This document shows, in pieces, positions 35,298 to 43,427 of a DNA stretch of 64,000 nucleotides. The position numbers and the translations under genes are program-made. The notes beneath the pieces were generated by a model. It did not search any database and was not told the origin of the DNA. It was given only the letters and a program-made list of their open reading frames with translations. The stretch comes from Flavobacterium sp. (lineage in GTDB: Bacteria > Bacteroidota > Bacteroidia > Flavobacteriales > Flavobacteriaceae), in NCBI GenBank assembly GCA_018401995.1, contig JAGYJR010000004.1:82138-146137 (forward strand), in the 5' to 3' direction. Each line of letters opens with the position of its first letter. The stretch's first letter is position 1.

Positions 35298-36944
35298 ATG
35301 CATGCCAAGAAAATTACTCACTTAAAAACATACTTATTTCTCTTATCTTTTTTTATACTAATTACTAGTTGTAGCGTAAAAAATAGCACTTTAAAAAAAG
35401 GAGGCGAATTTGAAAAAAACGGAAATTTCAAAGAAGCTTCTGAACTTTATATGAATGTTTTGTTTCGTAAAAATAACATTCCCGAAGTACAAAATGCTTT
35501 GAGAAGAAGTGCTCAATTATATATTTCCGAAACCGCTTTTAGCATTGCAAATAAAAATGAAAGAAACGATCAAAAAGGTGTTGTAGATGATTATTACAAT
35601 CTTTCTCAATTTGTAAATAGAGTAAATGCTTTTACTAAAAACATTGATATTGACAGCCAAACTAAAGCTATTTACCAAAAAAACTTAGCTGTATACCTAA
35701 ACAATGAATACGACTTAGCTAACAAATATCTTTCAGAAGATAAATTTTCGGAAGCTGAAAACACACTTAAAAACATTCAAAAATTTGATTCAAACTACAA
35801 AGACACTTCAAAAAAACTTGTTATTGCAGTAAATGAACCTTTGTATTTGAGAGGAGTTGAAGAATTCTCTAATAAAAAATATATAGCTTCATACCAAACT
35901 TGGAATAGAATTGCAACTAAAGAACCCAATTACAAAGACGTAAAAAACAAACTCCAACAAGCTTTAAACGAGCGTTACAAAGAAGGAAGTTACTTTTTAA
36001 TGCAAGAAAACTTCAAAGAAGCCGAACAAGCCTTTTCTGATGTTTCGCAAATTAACAGTTCTTACTTAGATGTTAGAAATCTTTACAAAGAAGCTTACAG
36101 CGAACCCATCTACAGAAAAGCGATGAAAGATTTAAAAATCGACAAATGTAGAACCGCTTATTTGGGATTAGAAAACATAATAAACAAATTCAACAGCTAC
36201 AAAAATGCCGAAGAATTAAAAAATACGGCTTTAAAATGTGCTGAATATCCAATTATTATTGAATCGTATCGAACTTCTTCATCAAACGGATTTGAAAGCA
36301 GGATTCAGAATGCGGTGATTGAAGATATTCTTAGTAGCAAAAATCCTTTTATAACAGTAATTAAAGGTGGAACATCAAATAATTCTCCATTATACAACAT
36401 TAATTCAACACGCCCAACGAACAGCCAATTATCTCGTTATATTAATAATTCGTATGCTAATACGAGAGCTAAAGCAATTTTAACGGTTCACATCAACGAA
36501 TACAAGCTTCAAGAAAACCAACCTAGAGTTTTCAACAGAAATGGTATTGAAGTGAAGCGCATAAAAGCAAGAAACGGTTCCGATTCTATTGTTGAAAAAG
36601 CCGTAACTTATAAAGAGTATGAGCGTCGAAATACTTTGTCATCTAGTATCACTTATAGTTTAATTGAAATAAAAACTGGAAAAATTTTGATGCAAAAAAC
36701 CATTCAAAAAAACGACGAACAAGAAGTTCGCTACGCTAGATACAACAGCAACAATTTGAGTTTAATTTATCCAACAAGAATGGTTGGTTCTACTTTTAGT
36801 AGAGACGATTCTAATTACAAAATTTTGCAAAGTTTATTTCAAACTACAGAAACAATTGATAACAAACAATTGAGCGACAACATACTAAACGAATTTAGAA
36901 GAAAAATTACAAACGACGTTTTAGTATTTAATCCCGAAGAATAA
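35298..36944 (+). CDS. TPR-like outer lipoprotein of unknown function
   Basis: Protein of 548 residues. Hydrophobic YLFLLSFFILITSC gives a lipobox with the lipid-bearing Cys about residue 25. Residues 35-330 contain irregular helix pairs like tetratricopeptide repeats: GGEFEKNGNFKEASELYMNV, LYLRGVEEFSNKKYIASYQT and SYFLMQENFKEAEQAFSDVS. The C-terminal ~200 residues are strand-rich and unrecognised (AKAILTVHINEYKLQE, SSSITYSLIEIKTGKILMQK). The ATG at 35298 is used because it places the signal peptide at the N terminus; the frame is open upstream to 35244. Its stop overlaps the next start (TAATG). Confidence 0.7.
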   Translation: MHAKKITHLKTYLFLLSFFILITSCSVKNSTLKKGGEFEKNGNFKEASELYMNVLFRKNNIPEVQNALRRSAQLYISETAFSIANKNERNDQKGVVDDYYNLSQFVNRVNAFTKNIDIDSQTKAIYQKNLAVYLNNEYDLANKYLSEDKFSEAENTLKNIQKFDSNYKDTSKKLVIAVNEPLYLRGVEEFSNKKYIASYQTWNRIATKEPNYKDVKNKLQQALNERYKEGSYFLMQENFKEAEQAFSDVSQINSSYLDVRNLYKEAYSEPIYRKAMKDLKIDKCRTAYLGLENIINKFNSYKNAEELKNTALKCAEYPIIIESYRTSSSNGFESRIQNAVIEDILSSKNPFITVIKGGTSNNSPLYNINSTRPTNSQLSRYINNSYANTRAKAILTVHINEYKLQENQPRVFNRNGIEVKRIKARNGSDSIVEKAVTYKEYERRNTLSSSITYSLIEIKTGKILMQKTIQKNDEQEVRYARYNSNNLSLIYPTRMVGSTFSRDDSNYKILQSLFQTTETIDNKQLSDNILNEFRRKITNDVLVFNPEE

Positions 36945-38302
36945 TGAAAAAAGCATTTCTTGTAATTTGTAGTAGTTTTATCCTTTTAAGTTGTGGTGGT
37001 TCTAAAAGTAGTTCCACAATTCCTGCCAATGCACCAGATTGGGTTCAAAAAACACCATTAAGCTCATTCAATTATGTAGGCATTGGAATGGCTCCAAAAA
37101 CTTCTTCTGATTACAGAGAGAAAGCACAAAAAATGGCATTGACCGAAATTTCCAATAGCATTTCGGTTACCGTTTCTAGTAATAATTCGCTAAATGTTTT
37201 TCAATACGACAATACGTTCAATGAGTTTTATCGCATGAACAGCATGGTTTCAAGCGCTTCTTTCATTGAAGGTTTTGATGTTATAGATAATTTTGAAGAT
37301 AAAAACTATTATTATGTTTACATCAGTCTTTCAAAACAAAAACACGAAAATTTAAAAAGAGCACGCATTAGAAAAGCATTAGAAAGTTCGCTTTTTAAGT
37401 TTGATTATGCCAAAAAAATGTTGGAACAAAAGAACTTTACCGAAGGAATCAAGCAACAAATTTATGCTTTGGAAGACATCAGTGAAGTTTTGAATGAAGA
37501 TTTACGTTTTACCGAAAATGGTGTTGAAAAACCTTATGTTAGTGTTTTAATGAATACCATATTTTCAACTTTTAATCAAGTAGAAATTGTTTTTCCTTTC
37601 AAAGAACTCAACATCAATCACGCTAAAGACAGAATGGAAATCAGCATCTTTCCTATTTTAGCGAATATTCAAGGAGAAGCTTTGGGTAATTTTCCGCTTA
37701 AATCCAATTATTCATGGCTTCCAGGACAATCTCAATTTTGGAAAACAGAAAATAGTGGTGTTTTTGGAATTAATTTAAGTAGAAATTTCAACAAAAACAC
37801 AAGAGAAAGAATTACAACTTATGTTGATGTGCCTACTTATGTTAAAAGTATTAGCCAAAACAATGTCGTTCATAAAATATTTGAAAATTACCAACCTAAG
37901 AAATTTGAGCTTCCCATAAATAAAACATTACCTGTTTTCGAAGTAAATTTTTATGCTGTTAACCAAACAAAAAAAAGAATTACCAATTTAGAAGAACAAA
38001 TTAACGGACTTTTAGAAAGAGATTTTTTTACCAAAGCAACTAACAGAAAAAAATCTGACTTTCAAATTGCAATCGAAAGTAAAAAAGTAGAAAATCTATC
38101 CGTAAATGGTAAAACATCAATCAAATTGGAATCTAAAATAACAATTACGAATAGAAACAAACAAATCATTTATCAGGAAACCATTCACAATTTAATTGGC
38201 ATAGGAAACACCTTAGAATTAGCGGAACAAGACGCAGTAAATTCACTTCTAGATAAAATAAAAATTGTCTATTACAATCCTATTGTTCAAGCGATGCTAT
38301 AG
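36944..38302 (+). CDS. LPP20-family lipoprotein
   Basis: Protein of 452 residues with lipobox FILLSCGGSK. The LPP20-like domain follows at about 30-150: APDWVQKTPLSSFNYVGIGM, YREKAQKMALTEISNSISVT and NYYYVYISLSKQKHENLKRA. Domains of this type occur in lipoproteins linked to flagellar outer-membrane rings and in many with no known role; flagellar genes are absent here. The rest is mixed helix and strand. It begins inside the stop of the TPR-like lipoprotein gene, so the two are translated together. The 3' end overlaps the convergent flavoprotein gene by 23 bp. Confidence 0.78.
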   Translation: MKKAFLVICSSFILLSCGGSKSSSTIPANAPDWVQKTPLSSFNYVGIGMAPKTSSDYREKAQKMALTEISNSISVTVSSNNSLNVFQYDNTFNEFYRMNSMVSSASFIEGFDVIDNFEDKNYYYVYISLSKQKHENLKRARIRKALESSLFKFDYAKKMLEQKNFTEGIKQQIYALEDISEVLNEDLRFTENGVEKPYVSVLMNTIFSTFNQVEIVFPFKELNINHAKDRMEISIFPILANIQGEALGNFPLKSNYSWLPGQSQFWKTENSGVFGINLSRNFNKNTRERITTYVDVPTYVKSISQNNVVHKIFENYQPKKFELPINKTLPVFEVNFYAVNQTKKRITNLEEQINGLLERDFFTKATNRKKSDFQIAIESKKVENLSVNGKTSIKLESKITITNRNKQIIYQETIHNLIGIGNTLELAEQDAVNSLLDKIKIVYYNPIVQAML

Positions 38303-39503
38303 CATTGGCGGCAATAAATCCGTCTGTCCAGGCATTTTGGAAGTTAAATCCGCCGGTAATAGCATCAATGTTTAGAATTTCACCAGCAAAATACAAATTG
38401 GGCAAAATCTTACTCTCCATAGTTTTGAAATTCACTTCTTTCAGATCGATTCCACCAGCGGTAACGAATTCCTCTTTGAAAGTGCTTTTTCCATTGACTT
38501 GAAACTCGCCGTTGGTTAATTGTTCGGCTAAAAGATGCATTTGTTTTTTGTTCACATCACCCCATTTGGTTTCTTCTGAAATTGAAGCGGCTTTTGTTAG
38601 GCTTTCCCATAAACGTTTGGGTAAATTGAATTGCGCATATTTAGAGACCAATTTCTTCGCATTTACCTCTTTCATTGTTTTTAATTCTTCCACAATTTCA
38701 TCAAAAGAATATCCTGGAATCCAATTGACTTGAATAGCAAAATGATACTTTTTTTCAGCCAATTCGCGAGCGCCCCAAGCGGATAACCTTAAAATTCCTG
38801 GTCCACTCATTCCCCAATGCGTGATTAATAATGGTCCTGTTGCGTTTAACTTGGAATTTTTAACTTTCACTGATGCATTTGTAGCAACTCCCATCAAATC
38901 TTTAATACGAACATCTTTAATGTTAAATGTAAAAAGCGATGGAACTGGCGGAACAATAGAATGACCTAAATCTTGTAACATTTCCCAAATTTTCGGATTA
39001 CTTCCGGTTGTCATAATCACTTTTTGGCAACTGAAAACGTCCTGATTGGTTGAAATTTTCCAATAATTTTCACCTTGATACAATTCCTGAACACTATAAC
39101 CTGTTAAAACATCAATTTTAAGTTTTTGAGTAGCATTCAAGAAACAATCAATGATGGTTTGCGAAGAGTCTGAAACGGGAAACATTCTACCATCTTCTTC
39201 TATTTTAAGTTCCACGCCGTGTTTTTCAAACCATTCAATCGTATCACCAGAACAAAATTGATGAAACGGACCTTTTAATTCGCGTTCACCTCTAGGATAA
39301 AATTTCACTAAATCATTGGGAACAAAACAAGCATGAGTAACATTGCAACGACCACCACCAGAAATTCTGACTTTTTCTAAAACGTTTTTTCCGCGTTCTA
39401 GAATGGCAACTTTTAACTTTGGGTTTTTCTCTACCAAATTAATTGCAGTAAAAAACCCTGCTGCGCCTCCTCCGATGATGATAATGTTGTATTTTGAATT
39501 CAT
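38280..39503 (-). CDS. HI0933/BaiN-type FAD-dependent oxidoreductase
   Basis: Flavoprotein of 407 residues. The N-terminal Rossmann motif is IIIIGGGAAGFFTAINL, with the conserved RISGGGRCNVTHACF. A C-terminal block has YFAGEILNIDAITGGFNFQN and AWTDGFIAANAIASL, both typical of the HI0933 family. These proteins bind FAD and probably NAD(P)H; the substrate is generally unknown. The ATG overlaps the stop of the glycerophosphodiesterase gene by 4 bp, so the two are coupled. The 3' end overlaps the convergent LPP20 gene. Confidence 0.88.
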   Translation of the reverse strand: MNSKYNIIIIGGGAAGFFTAINLVEKNPKLKVAILERGKNVLEKVRISGGGRCNVTHACFVPNDLVKFYPRGERELKGPFHQFCSGDTIEWFEKHGVELKIEEDGRMFPVSDSSQTIIDCFLNATQKLKIDVLTGYSVQELYQGENYWKISTNQDVFSCQKVIMTTGSNPKIWEMLQDLGHSIVPPVPSLFTFNIKDVRIKDLMGVATNASVKVKNSKLNATGPLLITHWGMSGPGILRLSAWGARELAEKKYHFAIQVNWIPGYSFDEIVEELKTMKEVNAKKLVSKYAQFNLPKRLWESLTKAASISEETKWGDVNKKQMHLLAEQLTNGEFQVNGKSTFKEEFVTAGGIDLKEVNFKTMESKILPNLYFAGEILNIDAITGGFNFQNAWTDGFIAANAIASLEQ

Positions 39504-40180
39504 AGTAAATCTGGAAAATCTGAAATTATACCATTAATTGGATATTGCTTCAAATGAGAAATAGTTGCACTTTCATTAACTGTCCAAGTATTAATCTGAA
39601 ACCCTTTTTCTTGTGCCAATAAACAATTTTCAAAGGTAAGCAAAGAAAAGTGAGGATGAATGGCTTTTGCTTGTAATTCTGTTGCCCATTCGATGGCTTG
39701 CTCTACACTAGCCTGCGTTAAAACAGCCATTGGAATAAAGCTATCTAGTTTTCTTAATGTTTCCAATTCTTCTCTTTGAAAACTTGAAATTAAAAAATAT
39801 TCCAGCGTCCAATTGAATTTAGTTATGTATTTCTCTACCAAAGGTAAAACGCTTGAAGCTGTATTTCTTCCTTTCAATTCTATATTAACCCAACAGCGCT
39901 TGTCAATTAATTGTAAAACTTCCTCTAAAGTAGGAATTTGATATTGATTATTTATTTGTAAAGCTTTCAGTTCTTGAAGAGTCAGTTTACAGATTTCTCC
40001 AGTTCCATTGGTTAATCTATCCAAAGTAAAATCATGAAAAACGACCAATTCACCAGAAGCACAAATATGAACATCTAATTCTATAGCATTGACATTCATT
40101 TCCAATGCTTTTTCAAAAGATGGAATAGTGTTTTCGGTAATATAACCAGCTGCTCCACGATGTCCAATGCGCTGTATCAT
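39500..40180 (-). CDS. Glycerophosphodiester phosphodiesterase
   Basis: TIM-barrel hydrolase of 226 residues, without an obvious signal peptide, that cleaves glycerophosphodiesters to glycerol 3-phosphate and an alcohol. Family motifs are IGHRGAAGYITENTIPSF, AIELDVHICASGELVVFHDF (metal ligands Glu, Asp and catalytic His) and VNIELKG. The ATG at 40180 is used; an ATG two codons earlier (40186) is equally possible. A TATATTTG element (40198-40205) supports either. Its stop overlaps the next start, 39500-39503. Confidence 0.9.
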   Translation of the reverse strand: MIQRIGHRGAAGYITENTIPSFEKALEMNVNAIELDVHICASGELVVFHDFTLDRLTNGTGEICKLTLQELKALQINNQYQIPTLEEVLQLIDKRCWVNIELKGRNTASSVLPLVEKYITKFNWTLEYFLISSFQREELETLRKLDSFIPMAVLTQASVEQAIEWATELQAKAIHPHFSLLTFENCLLAQEKGFQINTWTVNESATISHLKQYPINGIISDFPDLL

Positions 40181-40197
40181 AAACATAATTTACGTTA

Positions 40198-40205
40198 CAA
40201 ATATA
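40198..40205 (-). promoter_or_regulatory. Putative -7 element for the glycerophosphodiesterase gene
   Basis: TATATTTG on the minus strand, 11-17 nt before the two candidate start codons. Confidence 0.55.
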
Positions 40206-40253
40206 CAATAGAATAGCTTTTAATTCGTTACTTTACAAGAAGACCTTGATGTT

Positions 40254-40694
40254 ATGAAAAAATTAGCCCTGTTATTACTCGTTCCATTTTTGACTATGTG
40301 TGGACCAACAAACACACAAGTTCGTGATGATTTTAAATCGGTAAGTGAAAAAGAAAAAGAACGCATTTTGAAAGAGATGAACGCATCAAGTCCAACAAAA
40401 AGTGTTTTACTATTCACCCAAGGATTTAAAGGCGAAAAAATCATAGCCAAACAAAATGACAAAAATGTATATTCAGGCTATCCTATTAGCAATTTAAAAA
40501 CGCAATATGCCGCTAGTTTCAGTTTTATAAATACTAGCAATTTGGTTATTAACGATACTTTTTCAAAAGAAGAACTTGTTATTGAAACGAAAAAAGCACA
40601 GCAACATAAATTCATCTACATCAAAAAAGAATACAAAGAAGGCAAAGCGAAATACTTGATTACTTTTAGTAATACGTTGCGTCCTTTGGAGTAA
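40254..40694 (+). CDS. Small lipoprotein, unknown function
   Basis: Protein of 146 residues with signal and lipobox LALLLLVPFLTMCGPTN (Cys16). The mature part begins with a charged helix (DFKSVSEKEKERILKEMNAS) and then strand-rich sequence to the end, with no recognised domain. It is divergent from the glycerophosphodiesterase gene and followed by the tRNA-Leu gene on the other strand. Confidence 0.65.
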   Translation: MKKLALLLLVPFLTMCGPTNTQVRDDFKSVSEKEKERILKEMNASSPTKSVLLFTQGFKGEKIIAKQNDKNVYSGYPISNLKTQYAASFSFINTSNLVINDTFSKEELVIETKKAQQHKFIYIKKEYKEGKAKYLITFSNTLRPLE

Positions 40695-40706
40695 TAAGGA
40701 ATAAAA

Positions 40707-40736
40707 AAAGACTTAAAGTTTATACTTTAAGTCTTT
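40707..40736 (-). terminator. Terminator of tRNA-Leu
   Basis: AAAGACTTAAAG (40707-40718) pairs with CTTTAAGTCTTT (40725-40736). On the minus strand it is followed by TTTTATTCC-type sequence, ending the tRNA transcript 4 bp past its 3' end. Confidence 0.8.
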
Positions 40737-40740
40737 GAAG

Positions 40741-40822
40741 TGCGGGTGAAAGGACTCGAACCTTCACACCTTGCGGCACCAGATCCTAAGTCTGGCGTGT
40801 CTACCAATTTCACCACACCCGC
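40741..40822 (-). tRNA. tRNA-Leu (TAG)
   Basis: An 82-nt class II tRNA on the minus strand. Acceptor GCGGGTG pairs with CACCCGC, and the discriminator is A. The anticodon stem CCAGA/TCTGG encloses CTTAGGA, giving anticodon TAG. A variable arm (TGCCGCAAGGTGT) and T arm GAAGG-TTCGAGT-CCTTT follow. CCA is not encoded. Confidence 0.97.
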
Positions 40823-40842
40823 AGTGGTTATAATTATGGGTG

Positions 40843-40873
40843 CAAATATAGCCAATTGGACTTTATTTGCAAA
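40843..40873 (-). promoter_or_regulatory. Promoter of tRNA-Leu, both elements present
   Basis: TTTG (40870-40873), a 19-nt spacer and TATATTTG (40843-40850) on the minus strand. Like the tRNA-Phe promoter it continues CACCC. Confidence 0.75.
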
Positions 40874-40905
40874 ACATTTAGATTAAATATTACCCAAAAA
40901 AGTAA

Positions 40906-40936
40906 TAAAAAGCCTCAATAAATTAGAGGCTTTTTA
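40906..40936 (-). terminator. Terminator of rplU-rpmA
   Basis: TAAAAAGCCTC (40906-40916) pairs with GAGGCTTTTTA (40926-40936) around 9 nt. It lies 19 bp past the rpmA stop. Confidence 0.85.
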
Positions 40937-40955
40937 TCTAAGTTATATCAAACAA

Positions 40956-41216
40956 TTATGCTTCGAAAGGAACAACAGATACATATGATTTGTTCTCCCC
41001 TTTTTTCTGGAATTTTACTACTCCATCAACTTTTGCATGTAATGTATGATCTTTCCCCATGTAAACATTTTCACCTGGGTTGTGTTTTGATCCTCTTTGT
41101 CTAACAATGATGTTACCTGCCATTGCAGCTTGACCACCATAAATCTTAACGCCTAAACGTTTCGATTCTGATTCTCTACCATTCTTAGAACTACCGACAC
41201 CTTTTTTGTGAGCCAT
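40956..41216 (-). CDS. rpmA: 50S ribosomal protein L27
   Basis: Protein of 86 residues. It starts [20 protein letters not shown] and has [20 protein letters not shown] and [19 protein letters not shown], the standard L27 blocks that reach the peptidyl-transferase centre. It starts 29 bp after the rplU stop, the usual bacterial order. Confidence 0.98.
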   Translation of the reverse strand: MAHKKGVGSSKNGRESESKRLGVKIYGGQAAMAGNIIVRQRGSKHNPGENVYMGKDHTLHAKVDGVVKFQKKGENKSYVSVVPFEA

Positions 41217-41245
41217 GATGTTTTGGTTTTATAAGTTAATACTAA

Positions 41246-41902
41246 TTAAACTGCTTTACCGCCGTTTAATTCATCTTGTAATTTTTTTAATTCATCCATT
41301 TTACCATCTGCAGCTAATTGTGCTTGTTGAGCCCAAGTAGTTGGATCTAAATGTTGTACTTTTGAAGTTGACGCATCTAAAACAGCTTTTACTTCTTCAG
41401 CAGATACAGAAGCTAATTTTGCAAAAGTATCAATTCCAGCAGCAACTAATGCTTCAGCTGCTTTTGGTCCAATACCTTCTACAATTGTCAAGTCATCTCC
41501 TTTTTTTGAAGCTTTTGCTTTTGGAGCTTTTACTTCAGTAGCATCAACTAATTTTTCAGCCTTTGGAGCAGCCACTTTTTTTGTTGAACTACTAGCCATA
41601 ATCCCTTCAATTAATATTTGAGTTAAAGATTGTCTATGACCATTTTTCTTTTTGTAACCTTTTCTTCTTTTCTTTTTGAAAACGATTACTTTATCACCTT
41701 TTAAGTGTTGTAACACTTTGGCTTCTACTGAAGCACCTTCTACAGCTGGGGCGCCTAAAGTTACGTTACCATTGTCATCTAACAAAAGAACTTTGTCGAA
41801 AGAAATTTTCGAACCTTCTTCTGAAGCTAAACGGTGAACATAAACCTTTTGGTCTTTGCTTACTTTAAATTGTTGCCCTGCTATCTCTACGATTGCATAC
41901 AT
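41246..41902 (-). CDS. rplU: 50S ribosomal protein L21 with a C-terminal helix-hairpin-helix extension
   Basis: Protein of 218 residues, about twice the usual ~105. Residues 1-105 are a normal L21 ([40 protein letters not shown]). A Lys/Ala-rich linker follows, then a helix-hairpin-helix-like segment (about 140-185): [20 protein letters not shown] and [18 protein letters not shown]. The end has [20 protein letters not shown]. The frame is continuous through both parts, so this is a true fusion. The tail could touch rRNA or another ribosomal component (inference). A TATATTTG element lies upstream at 41936-41943. Confidence 0.93.
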   Translation of the reverse strand: MYAIVEIAGQQFKVSKDQKVYVHRLASEEGSKISFDKVLLLDDNGNVTLGAPAVEGASVEAKVLQHLKGDKVIVFKKKRRKGYKKKNGHRQSLTQILIEGIMASSSTKKVAAPKAEKLVDATEVKAPKAKASKKGDDLTIVEGIGPKAAEALVAAGIDTFAKLASVSAEEVKAVLDASTSKVQHLDPTTWAQQAQLAADGKMDELKKLQDELNGGKAV

Positions 41903-41935
41903 ACGAATATGAATTTAGTTAATTTTTCAAGAGCG

Positions 41936-41943
41936 CAAATATA
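41936..41943 (-). promoter_or_regulatory. Putative -7 element for rplU-rpmA
   Basis: TATATTTG on the minus strand, followed by CGCTC. It predicts a leader of about 25 nt before the rplU ATG. Confidence 0.6.
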
Positions 41944-42092
41944 CAACTATTTACGAAATGAAAAACATTAGTTTGTAAAAAAGTTTCAAAAAAGTTAATT
42001 TTAACAAAAAAAGAGAAATTTACTGAACGAAATTGTAACATTTTTCAGAAATTGCGTCTAATTACTGAATTACTAAAACTAAATATTAATTT

Positions 42093-43418
42093 ATGAAAAA
42101 ATCTTTAATGGCTTTGGGTACTGCACTTATCATAGGCGGCACGGCTACAGCTCAAAAAGTAACCTTTGAAGAGTACAAACTTGACAACGGTCTTCACGTG
42201 GTGCTTCACCAAGACAATTCAGCTCCTGTTGTTATTACATCAGTAATGTATCATGTAGGTGCTAAAGACGAACAACCAGACAGAACTGGAATGGCTCACT
42301 TTTTTGAACATTTATTATTTGAAGGAACAAAAAATATTGAACGCGGAGAATGGTTCAAATTAGTTACTGCCAATGGAGGAACTAACAACGCAAATACTAC
42401 AGACGATAGAACGTACTATTACGAAATCTTCCCATCAAACAATTTAGAATTAGCATTGTGGATGGAATCTGAAAGATTAATGCATCCAGTAATCAATCAA
42501 ATTGGTGTTGACACACAAAACGAGGTTGTGAAAGAAGAGAAAAGACTTCGTGTAGACAACCAACCTTACGGTAACTTAATCAAAGCCGTAAAAGAAAATA
42601 TGTTCAAAGCGCATCCATATCGCTGGACAACTATTGGTGAAATGGAGCATTTAGATGCTGCAACTTTAGAAGAATTTATGGCTTTTAACAAAAAATTCTA
42701 TGTGCCAAATAACGCTGTATTAGTTGTTGCAGGTCAATTTGACAAAGCACAAGCTAAAGAATGGATTCAAAATTATTTTGGACCTATAGAAAAAGGTGCG
42801 CCTATTGAAAGAAAAAAATATGAAGAAGCTCCAATAACGGAACAATTTAGAGCAAAATGGGAAGATCCTAACATTCAAATCCCAATGATGGTAACTTGTT
42901 ACAGAACGCCATCAATGAAAACACGTGATGCTAGAGTTCTAGACATGATTTCTTCTTATTTGTCTGACGGAAAAAGCTCTAAATTGTACAAAAAAATTGT
43001 AGATGACAAGAAAATGGCGTTACAAATTGGTGCTTTTAATTACAGTCAAGAAGATTACGGTATGTACTTAATCTATGGTTTACCAATGGGAGCCACTCCA
43101 GCAGATGATATCATCAAAGAAATTGACGAAGAAATAGTAAAATTACAAACTGAATTAATTTCTGAAAACGATTACCAAAAATTACAAAACAAATTTGAGA
43201 ATCAATACGTAAATAGCAACGATAACGTTGAAGGAATTGCTGACAACTTGGCGACCTATTTCATGTTGTATGGCGACATCAACTTAATCAACACTGAAAT
43301 TGATATTTACCGTTCTATTACAAGAGAAGAAATACAAGCCGTAGCTAAAAAATATTTAAATCCTAATCAAAGAATGATTTTGGATTATGTACCAGCTTCT
43401 GACAAAACTCAAAAATAA
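42093..43418 (+). CDS. M16-family zinc peptidase (catalytic subunit type)
   Basis: Protein of 441 residues with a signal peptide (MALGTALIIGGTATAQ). The inverted zinc motif HFFEH (His69, Glu72, His73) lies in GMAHFFEHLLFEGT, and Glu148 or Glu149 in NEVVKEEKRLRV is placed to be the third ligand. It ends with the second M16 half (KYLNPNQRMILDYV). It is exported to the periplasm or beyond. A second M16 gene starts 9 bp later, so the two likely form a heterodimeric peptidase. Confidence 0.92.
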   Translation: MKKSLMALGTALIIGGTATAQKVTFEEYKLDNGLHVVLHQDNSAPVVITSVMYHVGAKDEQPDRTGMAHFFEHLLFEGTKNIERGEWFKLVTANGGTNNANTTDDRTYYYEIFPSNNLELALWMESERLMHPVINQIGVDTQNEVVKEEKRLRVDNQPYGNLIKAVKENMFKAHPYRWTTIGEMEHLDAATLEEFMAFNKKFYVPNNAVLVVAGQFDKAQAKEWIQNYFGPIEKGAPIERKKYEEAPITEQFRAKWEDPNIQIPMMVTCYRTPSMKTRDARVLDMISSYLSDGKSSKLYKKIVDDKKMALQIGAFNYSQEDYGMYLIYGLPMGATPADDIIKEIDEEIVKLQTELISENDYQKLQNKFENQYVNSNDNVEGIADNLATYFMLYGDINLINTEIDIYRSITREEIQAVAKKYLNPNQRMILDYVPASDKTQK

Positions 43419-43427
43419 GATTGACTC

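Noticed and set aside
41341..41541. Leucine-rich open frame on the plus strand
   Set aside because: It is antisense to rplU, whose frame is clear; the Leu- and Gln-rich sequence is a codon shadow of the Ala/Lys-rich L21 tail.
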